A stretch of DNA of 64,000 nucleotides. It comes from Branchipolynoe longqiensis. Lineage: Eukaryota; Annelida; Polychaeta; Phyllodocida; Polynoidae. How positions within the stretch are numbered: the stretch's first letter is position 1; every line of letters starts with the position of its first letter. Below are positions 21,701 through 28,799 of the stretch, in pieces. Made by a program: the position numbers and the translations under genes. The notes below the pieces were generated by a model that ran no database searches, had not been told where the DNA came from, and saw only the letters and a list, made by a program, of their open reading frames with translations. Location: NCBI GenBank assembly GCA_030323885.1, contig CM059200.1, positions 645,436-709,435 of the forward strand, in the 5' to 3' direction.

Positions 21701-23011
21701 TTGGCGTGGAATACAATGCCAAATGTTGCTATGTACATTCATTGGCATGGAATACAATGCCAAATGTTGCTGTGAACATTCATTATGGTAAGAACTTCAT
21801 GGTGTCTTTGCAATGCTATTTCTTTTCTTGAGATGAAGCTAGTTAGAAATACAGGGTTCAAGTATTGAATGTTATGGAATATAGGCTTGACATAGAAAAT
21901 CATGGATTTTTGCGCTTCTCCATATTAAAATGTAGATTCTATTTACTTTTTTCATTCTTTAAAAGTAATTAAAATTTTAGTTATTTTACATTTGAAATCA
22001 TCCTGCCCGTGTACTCTTGTGTATGGCTACAACTATGTAAAATGATGTCTTTATACTAGTTACTTTATTTGAAGTGTGAAATTGTGTCTTGATTATTTTG
22101 CCATTTATTACTTTGTTTGACATGTCCTTGACGTATGACTTTAATTCGCTTCTTCAGATGTCCCTGCTGTGGTTCAAGTGGCGCCCGCCAGCTCCTTTTA
22201 CTTCTCACCACCACTCACGAGAACGAGATCGCGTACATCTTTTAAGCCAAGCAAACCTGACCTTGACCTGAAAAGTAGGGTGAATGTCATGAACATCTTG
22301 CCAGACTCCCCTAGTGACCTTGTGAAGGTCATCACCACCAAGAAGATGACGAGGTCTGCAAAGAAGTGAGTCATCTACACTCTTCTATGGTGGTGCAAGG
22401 GACGGTAAGATTGAACAACAAGAGCGCTACTTTAAAAGCCGCTTTGGCCTATTATGTTGCTGTGAGAGCTCAGTGACGGTGTGGGTTTGGGGGGTCACAA
22501 CTTAGTAATTTTATTTATACTCTTTACTCCTGTGTCAGCTCTTAAGTATAAAATGAGCATTCCTCACACTTGTATTGAAGGAATGTTTGTCTATAAGGAC
22601 GGAAGTGTCACAGTAGTGACACGTGTCGCATAACAAGTGCTTACAGGCACTCCTGCAAACCTCTAGGGCGAATTGTGTCGGGATTCAGTGGGATTGGTTT
22701 GTGCATGCACTCTTCTGTACTGCCACTGTGGTTTTCACCAGCAATGAATGAAAGCGAAAGCAACTTCACTTACAAGGGAAATGTAAAAGGCTGATATTAA
22801 CTGCTCTTTATATGCATCTCATTCCAGGGTCAAGAGCTCATCCACAAGCCCCTCGAATGAGAGCGTGATCAAGTTGCTGTCACCTGTTGCCAAGGACGAG
22901 AGTGAAGAGCCGGATGTGGAACCCCAGCGGCGTGGCCCACGGAAGAAGCCCGTGACACTTCGGCCGAAACGTGTCGTCACCAAAAAGAAGGGCACTTTAA
23001 AACTGTGGTAG
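54..23011 (+). CDS. AHCTF1: ELYS/AHCTF1 gene, C-terminal half, 11 exons
   Basis: Gene-level entry. ELYS binds AT-rich chromatin at the end of mitosis and recruits the Nup107-160 complex to start nuclear pore assembly. Exons: 54-195, 1323-1412, 4919-5071, 7163-7356, 9096-9381, 11523-11662, 13080-14428, 18622-20902, 21363-21416, 22158-22365, 22828-23011. Every junction is AG/GT and all phases agree, giving about 1692 residues plus stop; the beta-propeller and helical N-terminal half must lie upstream of the window. Identification is by blocks remembered from vertebrate ELYS in the same order: a [17 protein letters not shown] segment, an ITPK block, [13 protein letters not shown] followed by STPQSILKV, a KQLRFSV block, a late [13 protein letters not shown] block and a basic C-terminus. 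The protein here is otherwise low-complexity, Ser/Thr/Pro-rich and presumably disordered. A canonical RGRP AT-hook is not seen; the nearest is RRGPRKKP close to the end. The two tandem-repeat exons are not something I know from vertebrate ELYS. Confidence 0.82.
425..762 (+). mobile_element. tRNA-derived SINE, family 1
   Basis: tRNA-like head with weak A and B boxes, then a body shared with several other copies: TTGATACTTGTCG, CTAGCCAGGCGCTCGGCATT, GGATAGGGCAAGGACTGGTT, CAGCACTATAAAGTCGCCAT, CACTGTCACAAGTCGGT and CCTGATATGACCTTAG, ending in an A/C-rich tail. Confidence 0.65.
757..870 (+). repeat. Fragment of an LTR-like repeat
   Basis: AAGTGGTCCTCCTCTGCTGC and the following GGCTCCTTACCC region match 30538-30650 (AAGTGGTCCCTAGCCGCTGC). 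Probably a truncated piece of the 30-kb element. Confidence 0.4.
945..1075 (+). mobile_element. SINE family 1, head fragment
   Basis: Contains the tRNA-like head (GGTGTCCGAATCGGTAAGAG ... GGAGTTTGAAACCC) and the TTGATATTTGTC / CCTAGCCTGGC start of the body, then diverges. Confidence 0.5.
1323..1412 (+). CDS. AHCTF1: ELYS exon b
   Basis: Acceptor CACTTGCAG ends at 1322; donor GTAAGT starts at 1413. The 90-bp exon completes an AG-T codon and ends with GG. It encodes [13 protein letters not shown] followed by [14 protein letters not shown]; the short P-I-T/S-x-K block corresponds to a conserved piece of vertebrate ELYS (GTPISK region, from memory). Confidence 0.75.
1740..2120 (+). mobile_element. 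LINE 3' fragment (CR1/Jockey-like tail)
   Basis: Degenerate frames read [15 protein letters not shown], then [13 protein letters not shown] and [22 protein letters not shown]. This is the well-known C-terminal signature of CR1/L2/Jockey-type LINE reverse transcriptases (R-x-VTR ... YL ... RLRS ... AF ... LWN-LP). It contains frameshifts and stops. A shorter relative is at 47470-47575. Confidence 0.6.
2524..3030 (+). mobile_element. Gypsy-type LTR copy 1
   Basis: 507 bp beginning TGTAAA and ending TCTACA (the sister copy ends TTTACA, an exact inverted match to the start), followed by a primer-binding-like site. Contains AATAATAAACC and a pyrimidine-rich U5-like end. A second copy lies at 36275-36828 with the same order of blocks. 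Located in the ELYS intron 1413-4918. Confidence 0.6.
3035..3048 (+). other. Primer binding site-like sequence after LTR 1
   Basis: TGGTGACCACGACG lies five bases after the inferred LTR end at 3030, the place and form expected for the tRNA primer binding site of a Ty3/Gypsy-type element. The element behind it is truncated by or replaced with an RTE-like LINE. Confidence 0.45.
3109..4840 (-). mobile_element. RTE-like non-LTR retrotransposon, 5'-truncated
   Basis: Minus-strand reverse transcriptase. Upstream part (4814-4392) and main part (4450-3113) are in different frames, so a frameshift near 4440 breaks it. Motifs: [33 protein letters not shown], catalytic YADD, and a C-terminal [14 protein letters not shown] plus [10 protein letters not shown] region typical of RTE-type elements. 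The stop falls in a TTGATTGATTGA tail, the simple-repeat 3' end usual for this group. No endonuclease domain remains. It is antisense to ELYS inside an intron. Confidence 0.8.
4919..5071 (+). CDS. AHCTF1: ELYS exon c
   Basis: Acceptor GTGTGCTTTCAG ends at 4918; donor GTAAGT at 5072. 153 bp, phase compatible with both neighbours. The product ([16 protein letters not shown], then [19 protein letters not shown]) is Ser/Pro-rich linker. It starts under 100 bp after the 5' end of an antisense LINE insertion that occupies the preceding intron. Confidence 0.75.
5216..5380 (+). repeat. SINE-tail-linked repeat, copy 1
   Basis: Starts TATATGACCTTAGGTGTTGC and continues with ACTAGAAAGAGTTAGGC and GATTCCCTGACAGTGCTAA. 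The same order occurs at 12068-12210, so this is a repeat extending beyond the SINE tail. Confidence 0.45.
5400..5545 (+). repeat. Interspersed repeat, inverted partner at 26735
   Basis: AAATTGGACTAGTGGTGCCC and AATAACACACTTATCC match the reverse complement of 26735-26882. No coding content. Confidence 0.45.
5697..5765 (+). mobile_element. SINE family 1, short head remnant
   Basis: GTTTCGAATC B-box-like motif followed by GAGTCAAATGGATGACTTTA, matching the junction of head and body in the longer copies. Confidence 0.35.
5830..6345 (+). repeat. About 520-bp interspersed repeat, copy 1
   Basis: Shares many blocks in order with the reverse complement of 31100-31625, for example TTTAAAAGTTGAATTGAGAG, CTAGGTCATGTGAT, GGCATGAACTGAACAAACTA and GATGCTGGATTCGTTTGTAT. 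No open frame; unidentified transposon fragment. Confidence 0.6.
6540..6891. mobile_element. TTAA-flanked inverted-repeat element, 352 bp
   Basis: Bounded by TTAA; left terminus AGCTGCATAGTCCGATG, right terminus CATCGGACT-CAACT. The centre is a perfect 26-bp palindrome at 6715-6740 around TTGGCAAGCTTGCCAA. No coding capacity, so a MITE-like non-autonomous DNA element. Confidence 0.7.
7163..7356 (+). CDS. AHCTF1: ELYS exon d, conserved STPQSILKV block
   Basis: Acceptor CTGTTGCAG ends at 7162; donor GTAAGC at 7357. The 194-bp exon encodes [18 protein letters not shown] and then [14 protein letters not shown]. The pattern LL-x-TP-x-V-x-K/R followed about 15 residues later by (S/F)TPQSIL(K/R) is the most diagnostic ELYS match in the window. 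Several SP/TP sites are present. Confidence 0.82.
7455..9092. repeat. Minisatellite of about 23 bp in an ELYS intron
   Basis: Some 70 imperfect units built on ATGTTTCTATATGCTAGTT / TCTGCTATTTGTCT variants, interrupted by a non-repeat piece at about 7770-7965. It reaches the acceptor of the next exon. Open frames across it ([13 protein letters not shown] type) are artefacts of the period. Confidence 0.85.
9096..9381 (+). CDS. AHCTF1: ELYS exon e
   Basis: Acceptor GTTATCTTCAG ends at 9095, immediately after a 1.6-kb minisatellite. Two donors in the same phase fit: GTTAGT at 9376 and the stronger GTGAGT at 9382, so the exon may end at 9375 or 9381 (a two-codon difference). The product includes [19 protein letters not shown], aligning in order with the block after STPQSIL in ELYS, and [13 protein letters not shown] mitotic phosphosite motifs near the end. 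Confidence 0.75.
10041..10130 (+). mobile_element. SINE family 1, tail fragment
   Basis: Carries only the 3' part (GCCATGAGTGCGCAC, AACAAGTCGGTATCCGTCC, ATATAACCTTAGATGTTGGC) about 100 bp upstream of a near-complete copy. Confidence 0.5.
10222..10572 (+). mobile_element. SINE family 1, near-complete reference copy
   Basis: About 350 bp. Head GGATGGCTGAATGAGTTAGA with A-box-like sequence and B box GGTTCGAACCC, about 85 bp in all, then the family body with GGATAGGGCAAGCACTGGTT, GGTGCTGGTGGCCTGGTATC, CACTATAAAGTCGCCATGAG and CTTAGATGTTGCTAGGACAT, then an A/C-rich (AACAACAAAC) tail. Pol III promoter boxes suggest it was transcribed like a SINE. Present in an ELYS intron. Confidence 0.75.
10998..11345 (+). 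mobile_element. SINE family 1, second near-complete copy
   Basis: Same structure as 10222-10572, B box GGTTCAAATCC, body GGGCGAGGACTGGTTGGCTC and CACTATAAAGTCACCATGAG, tail with ACAACAAGCAAAAC. Two full copies within 0.8 kb in the same orientation. Confidence 0.75.
11523..11662 (+). CDS. AHCTF1: ELYS exon f
   Basis: Acceptor TATAATTTCAG ends at 11522; donor GTAAGT at 11663. The 140-bp exon is open only in the frame required by its neighbours and encodes [18 protein letters not shown] and a [19 protein letters not shown] segment. A perfect TGACGTCA octamer occurs inside it but is probably coding coincidence. Confidence 0.72.
12068..12209 (+). repeat. SINE-tail-linked repeat, copy 2
   Basis: TATATGACCTTAGATGCAAC, AAACAAGAAAGTGTTTAG, and GATTCCCTGACAGTGCTAA, ending exactly where the 76-bp palindrome begins. 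Confidence 0.45.
12210..12408. repeat. Perfect 76-bp fold-back derived from ELYS exon g
   Basis: Arms 12210-12285 and 12333-12408 are perfect reverse complements, with a 47-bp loop. The left arm plus loop (about 12224-12333) is the reverse complement of ELYS exon sequence 13829-13938 with a single mismatch seen. It lies in the intron directly upstream of that exon. See findings. Confidence 0.85.
12703..12845 (-). mobile_element. RTE-like LINE 3' end with (ATG)n tail, copy 1
   Basis: Minus-strand sequence whose last coding residues read like [12 protein letters not shown] followed by a short 3' region and a trinucleotide tail (ATC run on plus strand 12703-12731). The same segment occurs in plus orientation at 59560-59710. 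Short triplet tails are typical of RTE-type LINEs. Confidence 0.5.
13080..14428 (+). CDS. AHCTF1: ELYS exon g with nine 12-residue repeats
   Basis: Acceptor GCTGATTTCAG ends at 13079; donor GTATTA at 14429, phase 0. The 1349-bp exon encodes about 450 acidic residues. From 13445 to 13768 it consists of nine 36-bp units encoding [12 protein letters not shown]; units 2-7 are identical in protein, the first has NRF, the eighth NQY and the ninth is diverged. Flanks are Ser/Glu/Asp-rich. A segment near 13829-13938 ([15 protein letters not shown]) reappears inverted in the preceding intron. The tail carries a Ser/Lys/Arg cluster ([14 protein letters not shown]). I know of no function for the repeat. 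Confidence 0.78.
13445..13768 (+). repeat. 36-bp coding tandem repeat, nine units
   Basis: Nine units starting at 13445 and every 36 bp after. Internal units differ only at third-position CAG/CAA and GAG/GAA sites. Encodes the 12-residue repeat of ELYS exon g. Confidence 0.9.
14540..14812. mobile_element. TTAA element, right end missing
   Basis: Left end ACTTGCATAGTCCGATG after TTAA. Interior carries the family TTTTGGCAAGC / CCAAAACTC region and the ATTCCCTTCTATGTGGCAAC block. It abuts the larger element starting at 14814. Confidence 0.6.
14814..16398. mobile_element. Large TTAA element carrying a CA-rich array
   Basis: 1585 bp from TTAA AGTTGCATGGTCCGATG to CATCGGACCATGCAACT TTAA. The interior contains the CA-rich array 15095-16072 and a right flank that is duplicated at 46960-47258. 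Subfamily marker is GGTCCGATG instead of AGTCCGATG. Confidence 0.65.
15095..16072. repeat. CA-rich array with about 270-bp higher-order unit, copy 1
   Basis: CACAGACAGACA-type sequence punctuated by the recurring TACACCCGACCTGACTTTGC and CAGAGAGAGACACACAC block at roughly 270-bp spacing. Open frames of several hundred codons (VCLCVCVYV type) are compositional. Confidence 0.85.
16578..16800 (+). mobile_element. SINE family 1, 5'-truncated copy
   Basis: Begins in the body at CTTGCCTGGCGCTCAGC and runs to the ACAACAAACAAAC tail; all 3' blocks are present. Confidence 0.65.
17165..17385 (-). mobile_element. SINE family 1, inverted copy
   Basis: Reverse complement of head and proximal body: TGCTCCTTGCTCTATCCTAC, GCCAGGCTATATAG, and a head with ATTTGAATCC-like B-box region. 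Confidence 0.5.
17402..17756. mobile_element. TTAA element, 355 bp, complete
   Basis: TTAA AGCTGCATAGTCCGATG ... CATCGGACTATGCAACT TTAA; inner CGGCAAGCTTGCC palindrome. Orientation is inverted relative to 6540-6891, as judged by the interior blocks. Confidence 0.75.
17846..18068 (+). mobile_element. SINE family 1, diverged body and tails
   Basis: Old copy retaining CAGCACTAGATAGTGATCAT, CGCACTGTCACAAGTCAGTA and TGTGACCTTAGATAAGGCTA, followed by a second tail-like piece. Confidence 0.45.
18622..20902 (+). CDS. AHCTF1: ELYS exon h with T-P-x-R nonapeptide array
   Basis: Acceptor TTTTGTCCACAG ends at 18621 in phase 0; donor GTAAGT at 20903. The 2281-bp exon encodes about 760 residues. From about 18820 to 20240 it is built on a 27-bp/9-residue period: basic blocks of STRATTPQR (18820-19173, 19471-19795, 20061-20240), an acidic block of STEVTTPEH type (19180-19470), and a SPQHSPKTT block (19801-20060). 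I count about 31 S/T-P-x-R/K motifs in the exon, the CDK1 consensus. The rest is Ser/Thr/Arg-rich with [10 protein letters not shown]. The nine-residue repeats read open in other frames too, which is only a period effect. Confidence 0.78.
18820..20240 (+). repeat. 27-bp coding tandem repeat array
   Basis: About 50 units of 27 bp, encoding nonapeptides of ELYS exon h. Units at 19480-19795 are nearly identical (CGGAGTACCAGGGCCACGAC), indicating recent homogenisation; other blocks are diverged. Confidence 0.85.
20945..21280. mobile_element. TTAA element, diverged copy
   Basis: Starts TTAAAGCTGCATAA and ends CCCATCAGACTGTGATTCTTTAA; the interior matches the family but ends and central palindrome have decayed. 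Confidence 0.55.
21363..21416 (+). CDS. AHCTF1: ELYS microexon i
   Basis: A 54-bp exon with acceptor CGCTTTACAG ending at 21362 and donor GTAGGT at 21417. It encodes [18 protein letters not shown]. Phase joins exactly to the exons on both sides, and it lies between ELYS-like blocks; the FTFAEP piece resembles the LF-SPA segment in vertebrate ELYS only weakly. Confidence 0.68.
21525..21782. repeat. 41-bp minisatellite in an ELYS intron
   Basis: About six and a half units with ACATTCATTGGCGTGGAATA and CAATGCCAAATGTTGC, starting about 110 bp after the microexon donor. Confidence 0.85.
22158..22365 (+). CDS. AHCTF1: ELYS exon j, conserved SPP-LRTR block
   Basis: Acceptor GCTTCTTCAG ends at 22157; donor GTGAGT at 22366. 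The product contains [19 protein letters not shown], corresponding to the conserved QF-x-ISPPxLRSR block near the ELYS C-terminus (from memory), then a [16 protein letters not shown] stretch and a basic end (KKMTRSAKK). Confidence 0.78.
22828..23011 (+). CDS. AHCTF1: ELYS terminal exon k
   Basis: Acceptor CTCATTCCAG ends at 22827. Sixty codons then TAG at 23009-23011. It encodes [16 protein letters not shown] followed by a strongly basic tail with [15 protein letters not shown] and KKKGTLKLW at the end. The basic tail is what would be expected for nucleosome or DNA contact; RRGPRKKP is reminiscent of, but not identical to, an AT-hook core. Confidence 0.78.
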
Positions 23012-23530
23012 CACTGGCCAGATATCACTGTTAGGTGAGCATCGTCAGCCTCGGGCAACATACACCGGCTGTTCACCTTGGACCGAGTCAGCTACAAGGT
23101 CTTCGGGATGGCTACAAGTTGTGATGGAACTGCACCGTAGTATGGAGCGCTTTTAACCGACTAGTATATCGTTTTGTACCGTATTGTTACCGGACTTGAT
23201 GGTATTTATTGGTCAGGAATTATAATCCACCTGGATGACCAGATTAGGATTTCAGGTATAACTAAATATCCATCCCTGATGATTCAATTAATCCCTCATA
23301 ACACTGAATTTTGTATCCGTACATGCTGCACCTATTGCATAACCTACAACACTAAATGTCGCTTGGTGCGAACTGAGTGTTTACAGACGACATTTACCCT
23401 CCACACATTACTGATTTAGTAAATGTTTTGGCTTCTTTTCATCAAAAACAACAAATACTTTGGACTCCTAGCAGCTGAATTGTCTCAGCAGCAGACGGCA
23501 ATTTAAAAATAAAGTGTCCCTTTCCTGGTG
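23012..23530 (+). other. ELYS 3' untranslated region
   Basis: Follows the stop codon. AATAAA at 23508-23513 is the first strong polyadenylation signal downstream, suggesting a 3' UTR of about 0.5 kb. The exact cleavage site cannot be seen. Confidence 0.6.
23508..23513 (+). terminator. Polyadenylation signal AATAAA
   Basis: Canonical AATAAA about 500 bp after the ELYS stop, followed by a GT/T-rich stretch (GGTGGTTGTGTCTAG), consistent with a cleavage and polyadenylation site. Confidence 0.55.
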
Positions 23531-26200
23531 GTTGTGTCTAGATTTGATGTATGTAATAGTTCACCAAGTGGACGCCACAGCGCGCTGTGTATAAATATAT
23601 ATATATATAGATAGCGAGCTGGGGATCAATATATATATAATACACGGAAATATACTTCACAAAGTGCCAATGACATCTGTAAGATAAGTATTTTGGGAGG
23701 TATCCGCAAACGTCAACAACATCCAGTAGTTGTGGCGCTCCTGGAAGTCACGTGACCCTGTATATTGTACATGCATTTCATCAGATTATGTATAATCAAT
23801 TTGAACAGTCAGTTGTCATAGCTCTAGTGGATAGCGAGGAGTGTACATACATATAGTCTGTTAAGAGATCTGCAGGGCAGGCTGTTCATCCTTCATGTGG
23901 ATGTGTCCTCTGCCAAAGTGTAAATTATGAAACTGACAAAATGAAAGAATTATGACGGTGTGGGTTGAGGTGGGGGGTAATTAGTTGTACAAAGACTGCA
24001 CGTGCTGGCAACTTTCTAGCAGCGACAAATGGTGTCGAGAGTCGCATTGCAAGTTGAGGGAAGGGGGTTGGGGGATTTGACTTTAAAAAAATGTAATCTG
24101 GAGGTGAGTTGTATTTAAGCGTAAACAGTGTCCCTATAAGCAACCGGCATCTCTGGTACAATGCCGGTGGGTAAGTTGATTGATGTAAATTGTGTATAAA
24201 ATACATTCTGACTCAAGGCGCTTCTCGCTCCTATATACTGGTCACTAACTTATCGTAGCTGGCATATAGTCAGCTCAGCGCATGACAACCTGTCGGTTGG
24301 TGAGCAGTTCGGTAAGATTCAGTTGACGATTATACATAGCCTTAATTCTCTCTCGATACCACATACTATGTTCGCACATCTGGTGTTCGCAAATCATGTG
24401 ATGGATGCTTTATCAATTAATTCAGGGATGTCAGTGGTTTAAGGTTTCTAAACAAATTTCCAAATTTCCTTTGTGTGGAAAAACAAATATTGGAAATGTT
24501 ATCGCCGCCAAAAATAACTTCCTTTGATATCTTTTCCTGGAATATGGACCTGCCATAGCCAATCTCTGTCAACACCTCCTAGTCTCACACGCGACCAGAA
24601 GATTGCTGCGTTTGGGTTCTTCCGGTCATTTATATAGTATGCACTGCCGCTGAAAACCCTGTCGCTGGGAAGCAGTGGTGGCTATCGCAACTCGTTAACC
24701 CTGCCCTTCCCACACGGTACCCTATTACAGACCAGACATGCCGCCTAGTCCTTCCACACAACTTCATGGTTCTTTTGGGTTGTTTTTCGCTCCTCATATC
24801 CTGCTGGCATCCCTGTATTAACTAGATTTGTACAGGGTTCAATAACTACTAGCAAGTTCTATGTACTAATGGGCCAGGTGTAATGAGCTACTTCTAATGT
24901 GTGCGCGCGCAGTCTGTGCTCAGATTCCATGCTGCGAGACACTTGGAGACTGGTCTGAGTCAGTAGCGCTCTGCAGAATGGGGTTGGGGGGGGGGGGGGG
25001 TATGTAAATAGGATGACACTACCTCCTGTCAATTACTGCTCGCCAAATTATATTTTTTCACTGCCTGATAATTCTAAGATAAATCATACTTGGGTAGTAT
25101 CTGCTATTTTACAGCAAAAAAAAAAAAGGAAAGGAAAAAGCGATGGTATTTAATTTTGCGATTTTTCGCTTAGGATTTTAAGATATTTATTCATAAGAAA
25201 TCAAAGAAAATGACTGCTTATCAGTTAAATGTTCTCTAGCTGTAATAGCAAAGCATTTTTATAATGTTCCTATTTACTTTCTGATAATTTGGAATTTGTT
25301 GTAAATTTAAATGTCACGTGGTGTAGTTTTAATTGCCATCAAACTCCTATCATGCAAATATACATAGACACGCATGTTAAGTTCGTGGATTTACATTACA
25401 CTGTCTTTGCTTACTAGTACTGCCAAGCTGTTACGGTTATATGCCTGTATATGACATGATGCTATGGCCACATAAGGCTTACAAAACATGCTCAAGGACT
25501 TTAGTATTATCCTGATAATCCATGTCTGTCATTGATTCATATTGTGATAAGCACTGTAGAACATGACATTTTTTTAAAGGCGAGAATCTTTTAATTTGAT
25601 CATTCTGCATGTAGTACATTTTTCGCTAGAAAAAAAAATAAGGAAAGGAAGATTACATTGCCTGGTGAAATATGTGAATATTCTCACAGATCTAATTTTC
25701 GCGGTTCTTTGTCCTGTCCGCGAAAATTAGATGTTAAAATTATGTGTTCTGCAGCGCTCTCGAGACGATCCATGTGTTATCGCTGTGTTCCTGTGGGGTA
25801 AATGTGTGAGGTGAGTGCCAGGTATAAGCAAGATAACTTAATCATTACAACTACCACATTGTTGCAGCGATTGCTGCACTCATGTACTATAGTGAATGAT
25901 GCCTTGTGTGATGGGGCAGGAATATGCAATTTTTTATATGGCGAGTTCCTCCGACAAATAAATAAACAAGGGAAAAAAAGGAAGCAGAAATGATCTCGTG
26001 CGAGTTGACAGTCATATTATCTTCTTTTTTTTAGAGCCTGGCTGGTGGCTGGTGGCTGGTGGCTGGTGGCTGGTTTCAGGTTTCAGGTTGCTAGTGTGTG
26101 GTGTGTGAGGGGAGGGTTGATGATGGGCACTTTAGGAGATAATGGCACGAGCCCGGTCACTCCCACTTTTGTACCCTCTGGTATGGTTGATAAATAAAAG
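23531..26200. other. Intergenic, no gene seen
   Basis: AT-rich sequence after the ELYS 3' end with a TA microsatellite (23596-23640), a poly-G tract (24979-24999), the 25690 hairpin and a GGCTGGT microsatellite (26037-26075). Short open frames have no recognisable product. Confidence 0.6.
25690..25732. repeat. 15-bp inverted repeat
   Basis: ATCTAATTTTCGCGG and CCGCGAAAATTAGAT separated by 13 bp; a perfect hairpin in otherwise featureless sequence. Confidence 0.75.
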
Positions 26201-26734
26201 GAGATGTATTATTCACCCTCGTGTCTTGTCTTAATTTGGGTCCAATTTCCGTTCAGTCAATTTATCTGTAAATACTTTCGATAAATGTTGCGTGGTTTTG
26301 AGTTTCTGCCATTTTCTGGAATCAATATACTAGGTTTATCTTTATAATCTGCCTTACTTTGGTTTGAAGTAACCTAGATTTTAAATGACTTAAAGTTGCA
26401 TGGTCCGATGAAATATTTGTCAAAACTAAAACATGCATCTTAATTGTATTATATATATATCCGGCTTAGATAGTTATGTGGGACAGCCTATATAACATAA
26501 TCAGTGAATTTACTACCTCATCCCTCTCGACACCTACTTTGTAACAGGTAATCAATTAAGTCAATCTTGTGGCCTCATTAGCCTTCACCCTCATTCCAAG
26601 TACCTAGTCGGTTCCAGGATATCCAGTGGTAGTTTTGCTGGCACCATAGCATGGGCTGATATAAAGTTGCATGGTCAACAATTTTTCGAAACCAAACCAC
26701 ATACTTGCATTTGACCCTATTTTTACAAATCACA

Positions 26735-26882
26735 TTGGAAAATAATGGACTGAAGGTTCCCAGTTGGTTGTTTTTGTGTTATGAATTTATTTATCCTGCT
26801 CATAAGGGATAAGTGTGTTACTACTTGCTATCACTGCTGGGCAGCAATAGTCCAATTTGATTTAAATCTTTTATTTACGTTG
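26735..26882 (-). repeat. Interspersed repeat, partner of 5400-5545
   Basis: Reverse complement shares ATTGGACTATTGCTGCCCAG and GTAACACACTTATCCCTTAT with the copy at 5400. Lies inside the TTAA element 26390-27902. Confidence 0.45.
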
Positions 26883-27479
26883 ACATGTGTGGAACATTTT
26901 GGCACGGGGGGCATAGTTGGACGTATACATACCGTATACATAGCATATGGCTAACGTGCCTCCCAGCGAAAAATGCGCGAATTACGCTCACGGTACGTTT
27001 GCAGAATGCCGGTGAATGTTATATATGTTATTCAATCACCAGAACTACGCCTCATACATCAAGAAATGCGAAATGTACGTTAGACCTACATTATCCATAT
27101 GTTGTTAGTGTGCGGTCTGTATGTTTCCACTGCCTTTAATATAGGTCAACGTAGTGCAACCTAGTGAACGTTTGTCTAACGTACATCGATGTACACCTAA
27201 CGTATAACTAACATACGGCCGACGTAAAATCGACATGTCAAACATCAAAATCACATGTCGGCGTACGTTTGCGCGATGCATCGTAATGTGACAGCACCAT
27301 AACATTGTTCCTTCTGAGTTGGAAATATAATGTAAGTATGTGGTTTGATTTATTAAAAAAATGGTATGCTTCATCCATGCAGCTCTAAACATGGTTTGAA
27401 CCCATGTGTCTGAATTCCATGACATTCCACAACTACATCAGTAGGTCAGCCCACATCACATCACATGCCAACAAACAAG

Positions 27480-27710
27480 TGCAAACATTAGTTTTATTCC
27501 AAATTAATAGAAATCAAGAACCCTAACCTTATAAATTTAATATAATCTTTTTGGTAAAGTTGTTTTCTATATGTGTACCAAGCGATTTGTTAATAGGTAG
27601 TGTGGTTTTAGAGATGTTTCATATTTTCTGTATGAAGATTGCTCACGACCAGTCACAATGCCTTGAGTTTGAGGGCTGAAACTGGCGCACGGCTGAAACT
27701 GCCACACCGG
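27480..27710 (+). repeat. Inverted-repeat arm, related to the fold-back element
   Basis: Closely matches the reverse complement of 28271-28519 (AAGCGATTTGTTAATAGGTA, ATAGAAATCAAGAACCC), ending ACTGCCACACCGG. Separated from its partner by the ends of two TTAA elements. Confidence 0.7.
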
Positions 27711-27990
27711 TCATTACGAGAGGACTTTTGGAAAGCTTGCCGAAAGTATTTTGGCTTCTTTCAGCTCAAATTGCTTCAAAACTATCCATTTTTCATCAAA
27801 ATGACTCTGGATTATTGATTAGTAGGGTACAACGATCGATTTGATATACTTACCTAAAATATAAAACAAAAATTCAAACACCATCGGACCATGCAACTTT
27901 AACCATGGAGATATTGAAAGAGTAAACATGCAAATTAAATTGTTGGCTGCTTGTCAGCAGTAACTGTCACTGTGACCCCACAGGCTTGTA

Positions 27991-28213
27991 TTAAAGCTGC
28001 ATAGTCCGATGAAATATCAAATTTTCAAAACCAAACCAATTATCTAGATTTAATTTGACATATCTAACTTAGATACTGATGCACTTATTAAACATGTGTT
28101 TCTGCATAGAAGGCAATGCTGAGTCAATTTAACATAACCTGTTACTGCAGAAGTCTATGGTGTATCTCAGAAAAAATACAGAAATTCAAAACCATCGGAC
28201 TATGCAACTTTAA
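27991..28213. mobile_element. TTAA element, internally deleted 223 bp
   Basis: TTAA AGCTGCATAGTCCGATG ... CCATCGGACTATGCAACT TTAA. About 130 bp of the usual interior, including the central palindrome, is missing. Confidence 0.7.
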
Positions 28214-28270
28214 ATGGTGAGCTTTCATGAGCCAGTTCTCTCGCTATACACTTGGTGGCAGCACCCATTC

Positions 28271-28771
28271 CCGGTGTGGCGGTTTCAGGCGTGTCCCGTA
28301 CTGAGACGTGTACCTATACTCAAGGCATTGTCAATGGTCGTGAGTAATTTTCATACAGAAAATACAGAACAAGTGAAATATCTCTAAAAGCACACCACCT
28401 ATTAACAAATCGCTTGGTACACATATAGAAAACATCTTCACCAAAAAGATTATATTAAATTTATAAGGTTGGGGTTCTTGATTTCTATTAATTTTGATTA
28501 AAACTAATGTTTTGCACTGCGCGTGCCGTCAAACTCAAGGCATTGCCAATGGTGGTGAGCAATCTTCATACAGAAAATCCAGGAAAAGTGAAATATCTCT
28601 AAAACCACACCACCTAGAAACAAATCGCTTGGTACACATATAGAAAACATCTTTACCAAAAACATTATATTAAATGTATAAAGTTAGTGATTTAAGACCA
28701 TTGACAATGCCTTGAGTTTGAGTATAGGTACACGGCTGAGTCCGGGACACGGCTGAAACCGCCACACCGGT
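28271..28771. mobile_element. Fold-back element, filled site
   Basis: About 500 bp, starting GGTGTGGCGGTTTCAGGC and ending GCTGAAACCGCCACACCGG, with inverted termini of about 70 bp. The sister host sequence at 49715-49740 lacks it, so its boundaries are read directly from an empty site. No coding capacity. Confidence 0.7.
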
Positions 28772-28799
28772 CCAAGTCGGCCATCCTGGTTGGATAGAC

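Larger units (their letters stand above)
26390..27902. mobile_element. Large TTAA element, second copy
   Basis: 1513 bp between TTAA AGTTGCATGGTCCGATG and CATCGGACCATGCAACT TTAA. Interior differs from 14814-16398 in the middle: it carries an inverted-repeat arm (27480-27710) rather than a CA-rich array, while end regions match. Confidence 0.6.
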
